NCBI GenBank assembly: GCA_032229975.1
Contig: JAVXVG010000054.1
Location: forward strand, 1-64,000
Source: JAIVGV01 sp032229975
GTDB lineage: Bacteria > Acidobacteriota > Blastocatellia > Pyrinomonadales > Pyrinomonadaceae
DNA length: 64,000 nt
Direction of reading: 5' to 3'
Shown: positions 33,116 to 42,023 of the stretch, one piece after another
Layout of the letters: every line of letters starts with the position of its first letter
Position numbering within the stretch: the first letter of the stretch is position 1
Program-made: the position numbers and the translations under genes
The notes under the pieces: generated by a model
Told to the model about the DNA's origin: nothing
Databases searched by the model: none
Seen by the model: only the letters and a program-made list of their open reading frames with translations

Positions 33116-33874
33116 TTAACAGTCATGAGTTTCATTCGACGAAGATCGATGCGTCAACTGTAAGGCTTCGTCGAGCGTGAAGCGGCCCTCATAGATGGCC
33201 CGGCCTACGATGACGCTGTCGATGCCGGAGACGCTTCCGGCCTCGGCAAGCCGCTCAATATCCTCTAATGAGGAGACGCCGCCGGAGGCCGTCACACGCA
33301 AGCCGGACTCGTGAGCGATGGCGCACGTCTGCGCGATGTTGAGACCATCCAACATTCCATCGCGCGCGATGTCCGTGTAGATGATGCGCTCCACCCCGAC
33401 TCCGGCAACGCGACGGGCCAGCTCGATTGCCGAGAGATTTCCCTCCCGCTCCCACCCGCGAGTTTTAACCAGACCATCGCGCGCATCGATGCCGACGGCA
33501 ATGCTGCTGCCGAAACGCCGCACGAGGTTTTCGAGAGTCGCAGGCGACTCGACCGCCAGCGTGCCGACGACAACTCTCGATGCGCCCGCTTCGATCAACT
33601 GCTCGATGGCGCGCTCACTTCTCAAGCCTCCGCCGAGTTGCACTGGAATTTGGACGGCACGCATGATCTGTCGCGCCACTTCACGGTTGAGCGAATCGCT
33701 CTCGTCGAAAGCTCCATCAAGATTGACCACGTGCAGCATCCGCGCGCCTTGAGCCTCGAAGTTGCGGGCCACCTCGACCGCGTCGTCTCCATAGATTTTA
33801 ACGTCCGCGCGTCGCCCCTGCGCGAGACGCACGCACTGGCCCTGTCGCAGATCGATGGCGGGAATAATTAACAA
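33116..33874 (-). CDS. hisA: ProFAR isomerase HisA
   Basis: A 252-aa (beta/alpha)8 enzyme of histidine synthesis converting ProFAR to PRFAR. The catalytic Asp residues are in LIIPAIDLRQGQCVRLAQG and IIYTDIARDGMLDG; phosphate-binding loops are VQLGGGLRS and TASGGVSS. Last gene of the his operon, 5 nt after hisN. It ends 22 nt from the convergent carbonic anhydrase gene; I see no terminator hairpin. Confidence 0.96.
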   Translation of the reverse strand: MLIIPAIDLRQGQCVRLAQGRRADVKIYGDDAVEVARNFEAQGARMLHVVNLDGAFDESDSLNREVARQIMRAVQIPVQLGGGLRSERAIEQLIEAGASRVVVGTLAVESPATLENLVRRFGSSIAVGIDARDGLVKTRGWEREGNLSAIELARRVAGVGVERIIYTDIARDGMLDGLNIAQTCAIAHESGLRVTASGGVSSLEDIERLAEAGSVSGIDSVIVGRAIYEGRFTLDEALQLTHRSSSNETHDC

Positions 33875-33879
33875 GGTTT

Positions 33880-34665
33880 CTACTGATCCTCTCGAATCGT
33901 TTCCATGACGCTCGCGAATAGCGCGCCGTTAGTCGAGACGGCGTTGCCGCTTCTGATCGAGCGTTGACCGCTCCAATCTGTAAAAGTTCCTCCGGCCTCT
34001 TCGATGATCGGTTGCAGAGCCGCGCAGTCCCAGATGTTCATCACCGGATCGAGCATCACGTCGGCTCGCCCCGTCGCGATGAGGACATGCCCGTAGCAGT
34101 CACCCCACGTGCGACGCGCGGCGACGCGTGTTTGTAGTCTCTCAGCCGCCGTCCCGAAGCCGTAACGCTCGCACGTCCCGAAGTCGGTTGACAGCAGCAA
34201 CGCCTCTGCGAGCGACGAGGTCGCGGAGACGCGCGCCGGCTCGCTGTTCCAGAAACAGCCAAGCCCGCGCGCCGCGTAGATCAACTCGTTCAAAGCCGGA
34301 AGATTCGCCGCGCCCACGGCCATCTCACCTTCCACTTCCAACCCGATCAGCACGCCGAAGAGCGGCACGCCGTGGACGAAGGAGTAAGTGCCGTCGAGTG
34401 GATCGATGATCCAGCGTCGGTTCGACGTGCCCTCGTGCTGGCCCTCTTCCTCGCCGAGAATCGAGTCTGCGGAAAACCTTGCTTCGATTGAGCGGCGCAC
34501 GTGGCTTTCGGCTTCGCGATCGGCCACCGTGACGAACGAGCCGTCGCGCTTGCGCTCGGTAGAACAAGATTGTTGATAGTAGCGATGAGTAATCTCGCCC
34601 GCTTCCCGCGCGAGCCGCACGGTGAAGTCCAATAACTCTCTCAACTCGTCGGCGTCCATATTCAT
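33880..34665 (-). CDS. hisN: Histidinol-phosphatase, IMPase family (HisN)
   Basis: A 261-aa inositol-monophosphatase-fold phosphatase. Metal-binding motifs are DSILGEEEGQ, WIIDPLDGTYSFVHGVPLFG and WDCAALQPIIEEAGG. Its position inside the his operon, and the lack of any other histidinol-phosphatase here (HisB is the single-domain dehydratase), identifies it as HisN, which dephosphorylates histidinol phosphate. It overlaps the hisIE stop by 4 nt. Confidence 0.92.
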   Translation of the reverse strand: MNMDADELRELLDFTVRLAREAGEITHRYYQQSCSTERKRDGSFVTVADREAESHVRRSIEARFSADSILGEEEGQHEGTSNRRWIIDPLDGTYSFVHGVPLFGVLIGLEVEGEMAVGAANLPALNELIYAARGLGCFWNSEPARVSATSSLAEALLLSTDFGTCERYGFGTAAERLQTRVAARRTWGDCYGHVLIATGRADVMLDPVMNIWDCAALQPIIEEAGGTFTDWSGQRSIRSGNAVSTNGALFASVMETIREDQ

Positions 34666-35321
34666 TCGCGGCCCTGTTCTCCTTTGCGTCGCGTTAACTC
34701 ACGACCGACATCGACGAGCGTGATGCCGCGCTCGACCAGCAGCACCAAGAGATGGTAGAGAAGATCGGCCGTCTCCGAGACGAGCGCGCTCGCGTCCTCA
34801 TTCTTGGCGGCGATGACGGTCTCAGTCGCCTCTTCGCCGAGCTTCTTCAGAATCTTGTCCAAGCCTTGATCGAAGAGATATGTGGTGTAAGACCCCGCCG
34901 GCCGCTCTCGCTGTCTCGATTCGATGATGGCGTGCAGTTCACGAAGCGTCTGCCCCAGCTCTGGCAATTCTTGCTCGATGGCCGCTTCATAGATCGCGCC
35001 TTCCAGCCCGACGTGAAAACAGGAGAACTCGTTGGTGTGACAGGCCGGCCCTTCCGGCTCGACGATCAACACGAGCGAGTCGCTATCACAGTCAACTCGC
35101 ACTTGAGAGACGCGCTGCGTGTTGCCGGAAGTCTCGCCCTTGTGCCACAACTGCGCGCGCGATCTCGACCAGAACCATGTCTCGCCCGTTGCGAGCGTGC
35201 GCCTGAGACTCTCTTCGTTCATGTACGCAAGCGTGAGCACTTCACGCGTCGTCGCGTCCTGCACGACAACGGGGACGAGTCCGCGCTCGTCAAACTTAAT
35301 ATCTTCGACACGCACGTTCAT
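34662..35321 (-). CDS. hisIE: Bifunctional phosphoribosyl-AMP cyclohydrolase / phosphoribosyl-ATP pyrophosphatase
   Basis: A 219-aa fusion. The N-terminal HisI domain (residues about 5-115) has EVLTLAYMNEESLRRTLATG, TWFWSRSRAQLWHKGETSGN and the zinc-site region DCDSDSLVLIVEPEGPACHT. The C-terminal HisE domain has YTTYLFDQGLDKILKKLGEE and TVIAAKNEDASALVSETADL. It carries out the second and third steps of histidine synthesis. It overlaps hisF by 4 nt upstream and hisN by 4 nt downstream. Confidence 0.97.
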   Translation of the reverse strand: MNVRVEDIKFDERGLVPVVVQDATTREVLTLAYMNEESLRRTLATGETWFWSRSRAQLWHKGETSGNTQRVSQVRVDCDSDSLVLIVEPEGPACHTNEFSCFHVGLEGAIYEAAIEQELPELGQTLRELHAIIESRQRERPAGSYTTYLFDQGLDKILKKLGEEATETVIAAKNEDASALVSETADLLYHLLVLLVERGITLVDVGRELTRRKGEQGRE

Positions 35322-36085
35322 CGCACGATTACTCCTCGCCCACGCAAGTCTTCTTTCACCTCGGCGATCTTGAAGCGCCCGAAATGAAAGAGCGACGCGG
35401 CGAGCACTGCGCTGGCCCCTCCCGCCGTCAACGCCTCGTAAAAATGTTCGAGCCGCCCTGCCCCGCCCGATGCGATGACAGGTATGCGCACGGCTTCACT
35501 GACGGCGCGCAGCAGCTCGATGTCGTAGCCGTCGCCTGTTCCATCTCGATCCATGCTCGTCAGAAGTATCTCGCCCGCGCCCAACGCTTCCGCACGCATC
35601 GCCCACTCGATCACGTTTAGTCCAACGCTCTTGCGTCCGCCGTGAGTGAACACTTCCCATCCGCGCGAAGAATCATCCGGCCCTCTCCGGCGCGCGTCAA
35701 TCGCCACGACCATGCACTGGCTGCCGAACGTCTCCGCGCCTTCGCTAATGAGTTCCGGCCGCTCGACCGCCGCCGTGTTGAGCGAGACTTTATCCGCGCC
35801 CGCGCGCAACGCCGTGCGAATGTCTTCGAGCGAGTTGAGTCCGCCGCCGACCGTGAACGGGATGAACACTTCGTCTGCAACGCGCCGCACCATGTCGATG
35901 ATGATGTCGCGCTTGTCGCTCGAAGCCGTGATGTCGAGAAACACGAGTTCGTCTGCGCCCTCTGCATCGTAACGTCTCGCCTGCTCGACCGGATCGCCCG
36001 CGTCAACGAGCGACGCGAAGCGCACACCTTTGACCACTCGCCCGCGATCAACATCGAGACACGGAATGATTCGTTTTGCGAGCAT
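35318..36085 (-). CDS. hisF: Imidazole glycerol phosphate synthase cyclase subunit HisF
   Basis: A 255-aa barrel with the catalytic Asp residues in RIIPCLDVDRGRVVKGVRF and VVAIDARRRGPDDSS, and the phosphate loops VGGGLNSLEDI and VIASGGAG. It combines PRFAR with ammonia delivered by HisH. The hisH gene ends 5 nt upstream. Confidence 0.97.
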   Translation of the reverse strand: MLAKRIIPCLDVDRGRVVKGVRFASLVDAGDPVEQARRYDAEGADELVFLDITASSDKRDIIIDMVRRVADEVFIPFTVGGGLNSLEDIRTALRAGADKVSLNTAAVERPELISEGAETFGSQCMVVAIDARRRGPDDSSRGWEVFTHGGRKSVGLNVIEWAMRAEALGAGEILLTSMDRDGTGDGYDIELLRAVSEAVRIPVIASGGAGRLEHFYEALTAGGASAVLAASLFHFGRFKIAEVKEDLRGRGVIVR

Positions 36086-36090
36086 AGTCG

Positions 36091-36711
36091 TTACAGTTTC
36101 GCAGGCGTGCTCTCCGCGAAGTTGCGAAGCAGGCGCAGTCCCGCCGACTGACTCTTCTCCGGGTGAAATTGCACGCCGCAGACACGTCCGCGCGCGACGA
36201 CTGAAGGGTAAGCGACGCCGTACTCTGTCTCACCAATCGCGTCGTCTGGGTCGGCGGTCTCGCAATAGTAAGAGTGAACGAAGTAGAAGAACGCTTCGTC
36301 CGCCACTCCCGCAAACAGCGTGTGGGCCCTCTTCGCTTTGACCTGATTCCAGCCGACGTGAGGCACGCGCAAGTGTTTGTCGAAGCGTCGCACGCGGCCT
36401 TTCAACAGGCCCAAGCCAACGCTTCGACCAAACTCTTCCGACTCCTCAAAGAGCAACTGCATACCGACGCACACGCCCAACAGCGGCACGCCCGCCGCCA
36501 CACGCTCAAGAACCAGCGCATCAAACCCGCGCTCTTTCAGCGCACTCGCGCACGCTCCAAACGCGCCGACGCCCGGCAGCACCAGAGCGTCAGCCGCGCG
36601 CAACACGCGCTCGTCGTCGCTCACGACGGCGACCACACCCGCCGCCGCGAACGCCTTCTCCACCGAGCGAAGATTGCCAACCCCGTAGTCGATGATCGCG
36701 ATGCGCGTCAT
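36091..36711 (-). CDS. hisH: Imidazole glycerol phosphate synthase glutaminase subunit HisH
   Basis: A 206-aa class I glutamine amidotransferase. The nucleophile is the Cys of LLGVCVGMQLLFEESEE, and the His-Glu pair is in GVQFHPEKSQSAG; IDYGVGNLRSVEKAFAAAG is the typical N-terminus. It supplies ammonia to HisF. It is separated from hisB by 4 nt. Confidence 0.97.
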   Translation of the reverse strand: MTRIAIIDYGVGNLRSVEKAFAAAGVVAVVSDDERVLRAADALVLPGVGAFGACASALKERGFDALVLERVAAGVPLLGVCVGMQLLFEESEEFGRSVGLGLLKGRVRRFDKHLRVPHVGWNQVKAKRAHTLFAGVADEAFFYFVHSYYCETADPDDAIGETEYGVAYPSVVARGRVCGVQFHPEKSQSAGLRLLRNFAESTPAKL

Positions 36712-36715
36712 AGTT

Positions 36716-37357
36716 TCAGAGCACGCCTTTCGTGCTGGGGACGCCGCCGACGCGCGGGTCGCGCTCGACCGCTTCTCTGAGCGCGCGCGCCGTCGCCTTG
36801 AACGTCGCTTCGAGGATGTGGTGAGTGTTGCGCCCGCGCAGCAGATCGATGTGAAGATTCATGCGCGCGGCTTCGGCGAAAGATCGCCAGAAGTGTTCCG
36901 CCAGCTCGACCGAAAAACCGTTGATCTCATGGCGGCTCGTTGCAACTTCATAAACCAGATAGAAGCGGCCGGAGAGATCGACCACGGAGCGGCACAAACT
37001 CTCGTCCATCGGCACGAGCCCCGCGCCATAGCGCGCGATGCCAACTTTGTCACCGAGGGCCTGCGCGAACGCTTGCCCGATGCTGATGGCTATGTCCTCC
37101 ACCGAATGATGATCGTCGATGTGGAGATCGCCGCGACATTCCAACTCAAGATCAAAGAGCGCGTGGCGCGCGAACAGTTCCAGCATATGATCTAGAAACG
37201 GCACGCCCGTTGTGATCTGCGCGCTGCCGACGCCGTCGAGCGTGAGCGCGACGCGCACGTCCGTCTCCTTCGTCTGCCTGTGGATGGCCGCCGTGCGCGG
37301 GCCAGTCTGTTGCTGCTGCTCATTCAACGTCTCAGAAGTTGACGAGTTGTTTGTCAT
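36716..37357 (-). CDS. hisB: Imidazoleglycerol-phosphate dehydratase
   Basis: A 213-aa single-domain HisB. The two metal-binding motifs are FLDHMLELFARH with LHIDDHHSVEDIAISIGQAF, and their counterparts FWRSFAEAARMNLHIDLLRG and NTHHILEATFKATARALREA. The first 25 residues are Gln/Thr-rich and probably not conserved. There is no HisB N-terminal phosphatase domain; that step is done by HisN. It overlaps hisC by 4 nt. Confidence 0.97.
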   Translation of the reverse strand: MTNNSSTSETLNEQQQQTGPRTAAIHRQTKETDVRVALTLDGVGSAQITTGVPFLDHMLELFARHALFDLELECRGDLHIDDHHSVEDIAISIGQAFAQALGDKVGIARYGAGLVPMDESLCRSVVDLSGRFYLVYEVATSRHEINGFSVELAEHFWRSFAEAARMNLHIDLLRGRNTHHILEATFKATARALREAVERDPRVGGVPSTKGVL

Positions 37358-38427
37358 GCGAAAATCTCCCGCAGGGCTGCGATCAAAGAGTCGTTCTCGT
37401 CGATAGTTCCGACGCTTGCGCGAAAATATTCTTTGAGCATCGGATACCCGCTCACGTCGCGTATGAGAATGTTGCGCCGCAAGAGTTCGTTGAAGACGCG
37501 GCGCGGCTCAATCGCGGAGCGCACGATCATGAAGTTCCCGCGCGAAGCGACGGGCGCGAGCCCCGGTATATTTTTTAGCTCCGCGTAGAGTCTCTCGCGC
37601 TCGCCGATGATCTTCGCGACCAGAGGCTTGAACTCCGTCTCGTATCGTTCGATGACCACTTCGGCGGCGGCTTGTGAGACGGCGTTGAGATTGTAAGGAA
37701 GCACCGCCTTTGAGATTTCGCGGGCCACCTCCGGCGCGGCGAGCAAGTAGCCGACGCGCAACGCGGCCATCGCCAACGCCTTCGAGAAGGTGCGAAGCAC
37801 TACCAAGTTCGGGTGTTGCTCAAGCAGCGACACCGTCGTCGTTTGCGCGAACTCAAAATATGCCTCGTCGATGACGATGAGCCCGCGCGAGACTGCGGCG
37901 AGTTCTGCAACACAATCGTTTGTTAGCACAGAGCCGGTCGGATTGTTCGGCGAGCAGATGATCGTCACCGCCGGTTGATTGGCCTCAATCGCATTTCGTA
38001 GGGCCTTCAAGTCATATTCAAACTCAGTCGTGAGCGGAACACTGATGATCTCGCCGCCCAAGATCGTGGCGATCTGACGATAGAGAGCGAAGGTCGGCTC
38101 GGAGATGACGACGCGCGTGCCTTCGCCGACCGTCACCATCAGCAAGGCTTGAATCAACTCGTTCGAGCCGTTGCCCGCGATGACGCCGTCGGCCCTCCAA
38201 CCGGCGAAGGCCGCGAGACGCTCGTGCAGAGAGGCGGGCACGAAGTCTGGATAGCGCGACCATGCTCGCTCACGCACACGCGCCAAAGTCTCCTGCTTGA
38301 TGCTCGACGCTGCGTCCCAAGGGTTCTCGTTCTGATTGATCTTGATCCGCGCGCTCTCGGTCGCGAGCGAGTAGGGACGCAACTCGCGCACGCGCGCTTT
38401 GATGCTTTCACGCGGACTACGCATCAT
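37354..38427 (-). CDS. hisC: Histidinol-phosphate aminotransferase
   Basis: A 357-aa PLP-dependent class I/II aminotransferase. Landmarks: IKINQNENPWDAASSI, VIAGNGSNELIQALLM, TIICSPNNPTGSVL, VIDEAYFEF, and the PLP Lys in LRTFSKALAMAALRVGYLL. It makes histidinol phosphate from imidazole acetol phosphate with glutamate. It overlaps hisD by 11 nt. Confidence 0.96.
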   Translation of the reverse strand: MMRSPRESIKARVRELRPYSLATESARIKINQNENPWDAASSIKQETLARVRERAWSRYPDFVPASLHERLAAFAGWRADGVIAGNGSNELIQALLMVTVGEGTRVVISEPTFALYRQIATILGGEIISVPLTTEFEYDLKALRNAIEANQPAVTIICSPNNPTGSVLTNDCVAELAAVSRGLIVIDEAYFEFAQTTTVSLLEQHPNLVVLRTFSKALAMAALRVGYLLAAPEVAREISKAVLPYNLNAVSQAAAEVVIERYETEFKPLVAKIIGERERLYAELKNIPGLAPVASRGNFMIVRSAIEPRRVFNELLRRNILIRDVSGYPMLKEYFRASVGTIDENDSLIAALREIFA

Positions 38428-39748
38428 GTTTACTCCTCTGCAATCGGATCATGGCGGAGCGCGCGTGTGCGTCTAAACCTTCGGCCCCTGCCAGAGCCGC
38501 GATCAACGGCGCGGTTCGTTCGAGTTCGACTGACGTGTATCTGATCACGCTGGTTCTCTTCAAAAAATTCTGGACGCTTAACGCGGATGAGAAGCGCGCG
38601 GCTCCGCCCGTCGGCAAGACATGATTGGGCCCCGCGATGTAATCGCCCACCGCTTCCGGCGCATGCGCGCCGCAGAAGATGGCCCCGGCGTTGTGCACAG
38701 CGTTGACGATCTCTTCTTCTTCACGCGCCATGATCTCCAGATGCTCCGGGGCCATCGCGTTGACTGTCTCGCAGGCGACTTTCATGTTCTCGACGACGAT
38801 GATCGCGCCGTACTGCGCGAGCGACCGCTCGACTATCAAGCGACGCGGCAAGTCGCGCGCCTGCCGCGCAAGTTCGGAAGCTGTCTCATGCGCGAGTTGA
38901 TCGCTGGTCGTCAACAGCACGGCTGAAGCGTCTTCGCCGTGCTCCGCTTGCGCGAGCAAATCTGCGGCGATGAAATCGGCGCGCGCCGTCTCGTCCGCGA
39001 CGATGACCACTTCGGTAGGGCCTGCAACGGAATCAATGCCGACCGCCCCGAAGACCAGTTTCTTTGCCGCCGCCACATACTTGTTGCCGGGGCCCGTGAT
39101 GATATCCACGCGCGGCACTGTCTCAGTCCCGAAGGCGAGCGCGGCGATGGCCTGCGCCCCGCCGACAGCATAAACTTCTGTCACGCCTAGTTCGACGAGG
39201 GCCGCGCTGACAGCAGGGTTTTCGTGAAGACTACGCGGCGGAGTTGTTACAACGATGCGTTTGACGCCCGCGACCTGCGCGGGCACGACGTTCATCACCA
39301 CGGACGACGGATAGCTGGCCGTGCCGCCGGGGACGTAGAGGCCTGCGCGTTCGACGGGCGTGATGCGCTGACCGAGTCGGACGCCGCGCTCTGTCTCCAC
39401 CTCCCAAGAGTTCTGTCGCTCGAAGTCGTGGAACGCGTGAACTCTCGCGATGCTCTCGCGCAATGCCGCGAGCACGCTTGCATCAACCAGCGCGGCGGTG
39501 CGGCGCAAAGTCTCTTCATCAACTCGCAGCTCCGCCCGATCAAGCTCGACATGATCGAACTGCGCGGCGTAATCGACGAGCGCAGCATCACCGCGTCGGC
39601 GCACGTCTTCGATGATCTTCGACGTGCGCTCCAACACGTCAGCGTCCAGCGCGACGTTGCGGCTCGCGATTCGCCGCAGCACGCGTTCGCGCGCTTCCTT
39701 ATCATCGCGCGCGACGATTTCGATCAAGCTCTTCGACGGTTCTTGCAC
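38417..39748 (-). CDS. hisD: Histidinol dehydrogenase
   Basis: A 443-aa NAD- and Zn-dependent enzyme oxidising histidinol to histidine. Recognisable blocks are ERAGLYVPGGTASYPSSVVM, AVGGAQAIAALAFGTETVPR, DSVAGPTEVVIVADETA, LLAQAEHGEDASAVLLTTSD, and AGAIFCGAHAPEAVGDYIAG. It abuts hisG without a gap. Confidence 0.97.
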   Translation of the reverse strand: MQEPSKSLIEIVARDDKEARERVLRRIASRNVALDADVLERTSKIIEDVRRRGDAALVDYAAQFDHVELDRAELRVDEETLRRTAALVDASVLAALRESIARVHAFHDFERQNSWEVETERGVRLGQRITPVERAGLYVPGGTASYPSSVVMNVVPAQVAGVKRIVVTTPPRSLHENPAVSAALVELGVTEVYAVGGAQAIAALAFGTETVPRVDIITGPGNKYVAAAKKLVFGAVGIDSVAGPTEVVIVADETARADFIAADLLAQAEHGEDASAVLLTTSDQLAHETASELARQARDLPRRLIVERSLAQYGAIIVVENMKVACETVNAMAPEHLEIMAREEEEIVNAVHNAGAIFCGAHAPEAVGDYIAGPNHVLPTGGAARFSSALSVQNFLKRTSVIRYTSVELERTAPLIAALAGAEGLDAHARSAMIRLQRSKHDA

Positions 39749-40387
39749 TTATGCCTCTTCCTTCGCGCAAAGCTCAAGCGCCTTGATGAGCTGGCCCACA
39801 GCCGCAGCCTTTAACTGAAAACTCGCACGATTCACGACCAGTCGCGCGGTCGATTCAAAGATCACTTCGGACACGCGCAGGCCGTTCTCGTCGAGAGTCC
39901 TGCCGGTTTCAACCAGATCGACAATGCAGTCGCTCAGACCGAGCACGGGCGCGAGTTCGACCGATCCCGCAAGTTCGATGATCTCCACGGGGATTCCGCG
40001 CGACCCGAAATACTCTGCGGTGATGCGCGGATATTTCGTGGCTACTCTCAGTATGCCGAAGCCGTTCGAGAGCAACTCTGACTTGTGAGAGGCGACGACG
40101 ATGCGGCAGCGACCGATCTGTAGATCGAGCGGCTGTAGGAGATCGGCCTCGGATTCGAGCAGCACGTCGCGCCCGGCCACGCCGCAATCCGCGATGCCGT
40201 GCTCGACGTAAACAGGCACGTCAACCGGCTTGACGAAGATGAAGCGATAGCGTCCCTCTCGATCCTCTACCCACAGGCGACGCGACGCGAGGGCCCCTTC
40301 CGCCACGCGGATGCCAACGCGCTCCAGATGTTCTAGGGTGGCAGTTTGCAAACGCCCTTTCGCTAACGCGATGGTCAGCTCCGACAT
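39749..40387 (-). CDS. hisG: ATP phosphoribosyltransferase, short form
   Basis: A 212-aa HisG lacking the regulatory C-terminal domain of the long form. LTIALAKGRLQTATLEHLER starts the fold; ADCGVAGRDVLLESEADL and CIVDLVETGRTLDENGLRV are the PRPP/ATP-binding segments. Short-form HisG needs HisZ as a partner, and hisZ is directly upstream (1-nt overlap). It commits ATP and PRPP to histidine synthesis. Confidence 0.97.
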   Translation of the reverse strand: MSELTIALAKGRLQTATLEHLERVGIRVAEGALASRRLWVEDREGRYRFIFVKPVDVPVYVEHGIADCGVAGRDVLLESEADLLQPLDLQIGRCRIVVASHKSELLSNGFGILRVATKYPRITAEYFGSRGIPVEIIELAGSVELAPVLGLSDCIVDLVETGRTLDENGLRVSEVIFESTARLVVNRASFQLKAAAVGQLIKALELCAKEEA

Positions 40388-41511
40388 TACTCCGTCCCCC
40401 TGTCATCGACGATGACGCGCGCGCCGTTCGCACGATGTTCCAGAGCCCGGACAAAGAGTGCGCCGTGATCATCGCCGCTTAGTCGCTCGGTTGCCCGTTC
40501 AGACTCCTGCGCCGGAGCGAAAGAAGAACTCCGCGAGAGCGCGTCGGTCAACGCATCCAGATCGAGCACGAATCCAATCGCCGGCTCTGATCGCCCGAAG
40601 TTGGCGGTCAGGTGATCGTAGCGTCCGCCGCCACCGGCCCGCGTGCCGATGCCTTCCACGTAAATTTTGAACGTGAGCCCGGTGTAGTAATCGAGACCTG
40701 AGAGGTCGCCGAGATCGATCTCGAATTGATCCGCCAGCGCGAGTGTTTCGACGACGCTCCACAGACGCTCAAGTCGATCAAGCGCCTCTGTCGAGCGCGT
40801 GTTCGTGATCAAACGACGCGCTTCTTCTAGTAGCTCAGACTTGCCGGGGCGTTCCACGAGACGCGCGAACGCGCCTGCCTGCGCTTCTCGATCATGAGGG
40901 GCCAGAAAGCGTCGCAGCTCCGCCATGTCGCGAATGTCTATCAGTTGTCGCATACGGTCGCGCGCAAGTGGATCGAGTGCGAGCCGTTCGGCGACGCCGT
41001 TGAATATATTCACGTCGTTGAGCGTGATCGAGAAACGGTCGTTGAGACCCAAACGCTTGAGGACTTCGACAGCGATAACAAGCATCTCGATGTCGGCAGA
41101 GCCTTGCGCGGAGCCGATCTGTTCGCAGCCGAGTTGTTCGGATTCGCGTCTCCACTGCGCGTGCGTGGGCGGCTGCTGGCGAAACACTAGGCCGGTGTAG
41201 CACAGGCGAAGGGGGCGTGCGCGCCTCGCCAGAAGAGTCGCGGCGGCGCGCGCCACGGAGGAGGTCACGTCGGGCCTGAGCGCAAGCATCTTGCCGTCGG
41301 TGTCTGTGAACCTGAAGGCCCGCTCCGCTTCCCTGTGGCCCATGCCAAACTCGAAGAGGGCATGATAATCGACGGAAGGGGTGATGATCTCCTCGTAAGA
41401 CCAGCCGTCGAAGACGGCCATCGCTGTGTCTTCGACGTAGCGGCGCAGACGCGCCTCCGCGCCGAAGTAGTACCTCATGCCATTCGGCACTTTAGAGAGT
41501 GATTCAGACAT
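40387..41511 (-). CDS. hisZ: ATP phosphoribosyltransferase regulatory subunit HisZ
   Basis: A 374-aa paralogue of histidyl-tRNA synthetase without aminoacylation function. Motif-2-like ALRPDVTSSVARAAATLLAR and CYTGLVFRQQPPTHAQWRRE are present, as is LSGLDYYTGLTFKIYVEGIG, but the anticodon-binding domain is absent. It pairs with short-form HisG to give an active, feedback-regulated enzyme. First structural gene of the his operon, preceded by the leader peptide and attenuator. Confidence 0.93.
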   Translation of the reverse strand: MSESLSKVPNGMRYYFGAEARLRRYVEDTAMAVFDGWSYEEIITPSVDYHALFEFGMGHREAERAFRFTDTDGKMLALRPDVTSSVARAAATLLARRARPLRLCYTGLVFRQQPPTHAQWRRESEQLGCEQIGSAQGSADIEMLVIAVEVLKRLGLNDRFSITLNDVNIFNGVAERLALDPLARDRMRQLIDIRDMAELRRFLAPHDREAQAGAFARLVERPGKSELLEEARRLITNTRSTEALDRLERLWSVVETLALADQFEIDLGDLSGLDYYTGLTFKIYVEGIGTRAGGGGRYDHLTANFGRSEPAIGFVLDLDALTDALSRSSSFAPAQESERATERLSGDDHGALFVRALEHRANGARVIVDDRGTE

Positions 41512-41573
41512 AGATTGCCGCTCGTACCGTCTCGCTCATGATAGAGCGTTTGCCATTTTACCTTTCGCAAAAT

Positions 41574-41613
41574 AAAAAACCGCCGCCGGACTATCTGTAG
41601 TCGCTGGCAGCGG
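41574..41613 (-). terminator. Attenuator terminator of the his operon
   Basis: On the minus strand CCGCTGCCAGCGACTA (41613-41598) pairs with TAGTCCGGCGGCGG (41593-41580), mostly GC pairs with one small internal mismatch, and is followed by TTTTTT at 41579-41574. It is 63 nt before hisZ and 34 nt after the leader peptide stop, with no gene upstream on this strand for it to end, so its job must be attenuation. The 5' arm contains CGCTGCCA (41612-41605), which can pair instead with TGGCAGCG inside the leader gene (41699-41692). Confidence 0.88.
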
Positions 41614-41647
41614 GTTGGTTCGCGATTTCGGTGATGAGACGCTTTGC

Positions 41648-41764
41648 TTACTGTCGCAGATGCTCTTCGCCGGAGAACGCAAACGCCAACGCGCTGCCAC
41701 CGTGCCGATGATGATGGGCATGGTGGAGTATGCTGCTGACGTGATGCGCTCTTTGGAAGTTCAT
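41648..41764 (-). CDS. hisL: His operon leader peptide
   Basis: A 38-codon frame from ATG 41764 to TAA 41648. Residues 7-21 read HHVSSILHHAHHHRH: eight His in fifteen codons, and a ninth at residue 35. A ribosome starved for histidyl-tRNA would stall here and free the downstream RNA to form the antiterminator that keeps hisZ and the rest of the operon transcribed. It follows a near-consensus promoter and precedes a terminator hairpin, the complete arrangement known from the enterobacterial hisL, although the peptide sequence is unrelated. The SD is weak (GATAGAAG upstream). Confidence 0.88.
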   Translation of the reverse strand: MNFQRAHHVSSILHHAHHHRHGGSALAFAFSGEEHLRQ

Positions 41765-41797
41765 AAATTCGCTTCTATCTCTTGTCCCGGAGTGAGG

Positions 41798-41827
41798 TTT
41801 ATAACCGGATGACTCTCCCATTGTCAA
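41798..41827 (-). promoter_or_regulatory. his operon promoter
   Basis: On the minus strand TTGACA (41827-41822) and TATAAA (41803-41798) are 18 nt apart. Transcription would begin near 41790, about 26 nt before the leader ATG. This is one of the most consensus-like sigma70 promoters in the window. Confidence 0.82.
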
Positions 41828-42023
41828 ACGTGGCGTTCTTAAGAATTCCTAAAATGCCACGCTACCAATCGGACGCGCCGACTATAATCGTCGTGGCTCT
41901 CCTAGATAATGATCGCGCGAATTACAACTTGAGGATGAGTAGGAAGCGAGACGCGCTTTGCGACGTTGCGTGGAGTCGCTTCCGCATCGTTGAAATCTAT
42001 ATGCTTGATCGTCGGGCCAGCTC

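Larger units (their letters stand above)
41512..42023. other. Intergenic region with his operon leader
   Basis: Between divergent hisZ and the gene at 42024. The minus strand holds, in order of transcription, a promoter (41827-41798), the leader peptide gene (41764-41648), and the attenuator hairpin (41613-41574). From about 41830 to 42023 I see no clear element beyond what must be the start region of the plus-strand gene. Confidence 0.85.

Noticed and set aside
41536..41721. Minus-strand frame of 61 codons upstream of hisZ
   Set aside because: It overlaps the His-rich leader in another phase and runs through the attenuator; the 38-codon frame with clustered His codons is the meaningful one.
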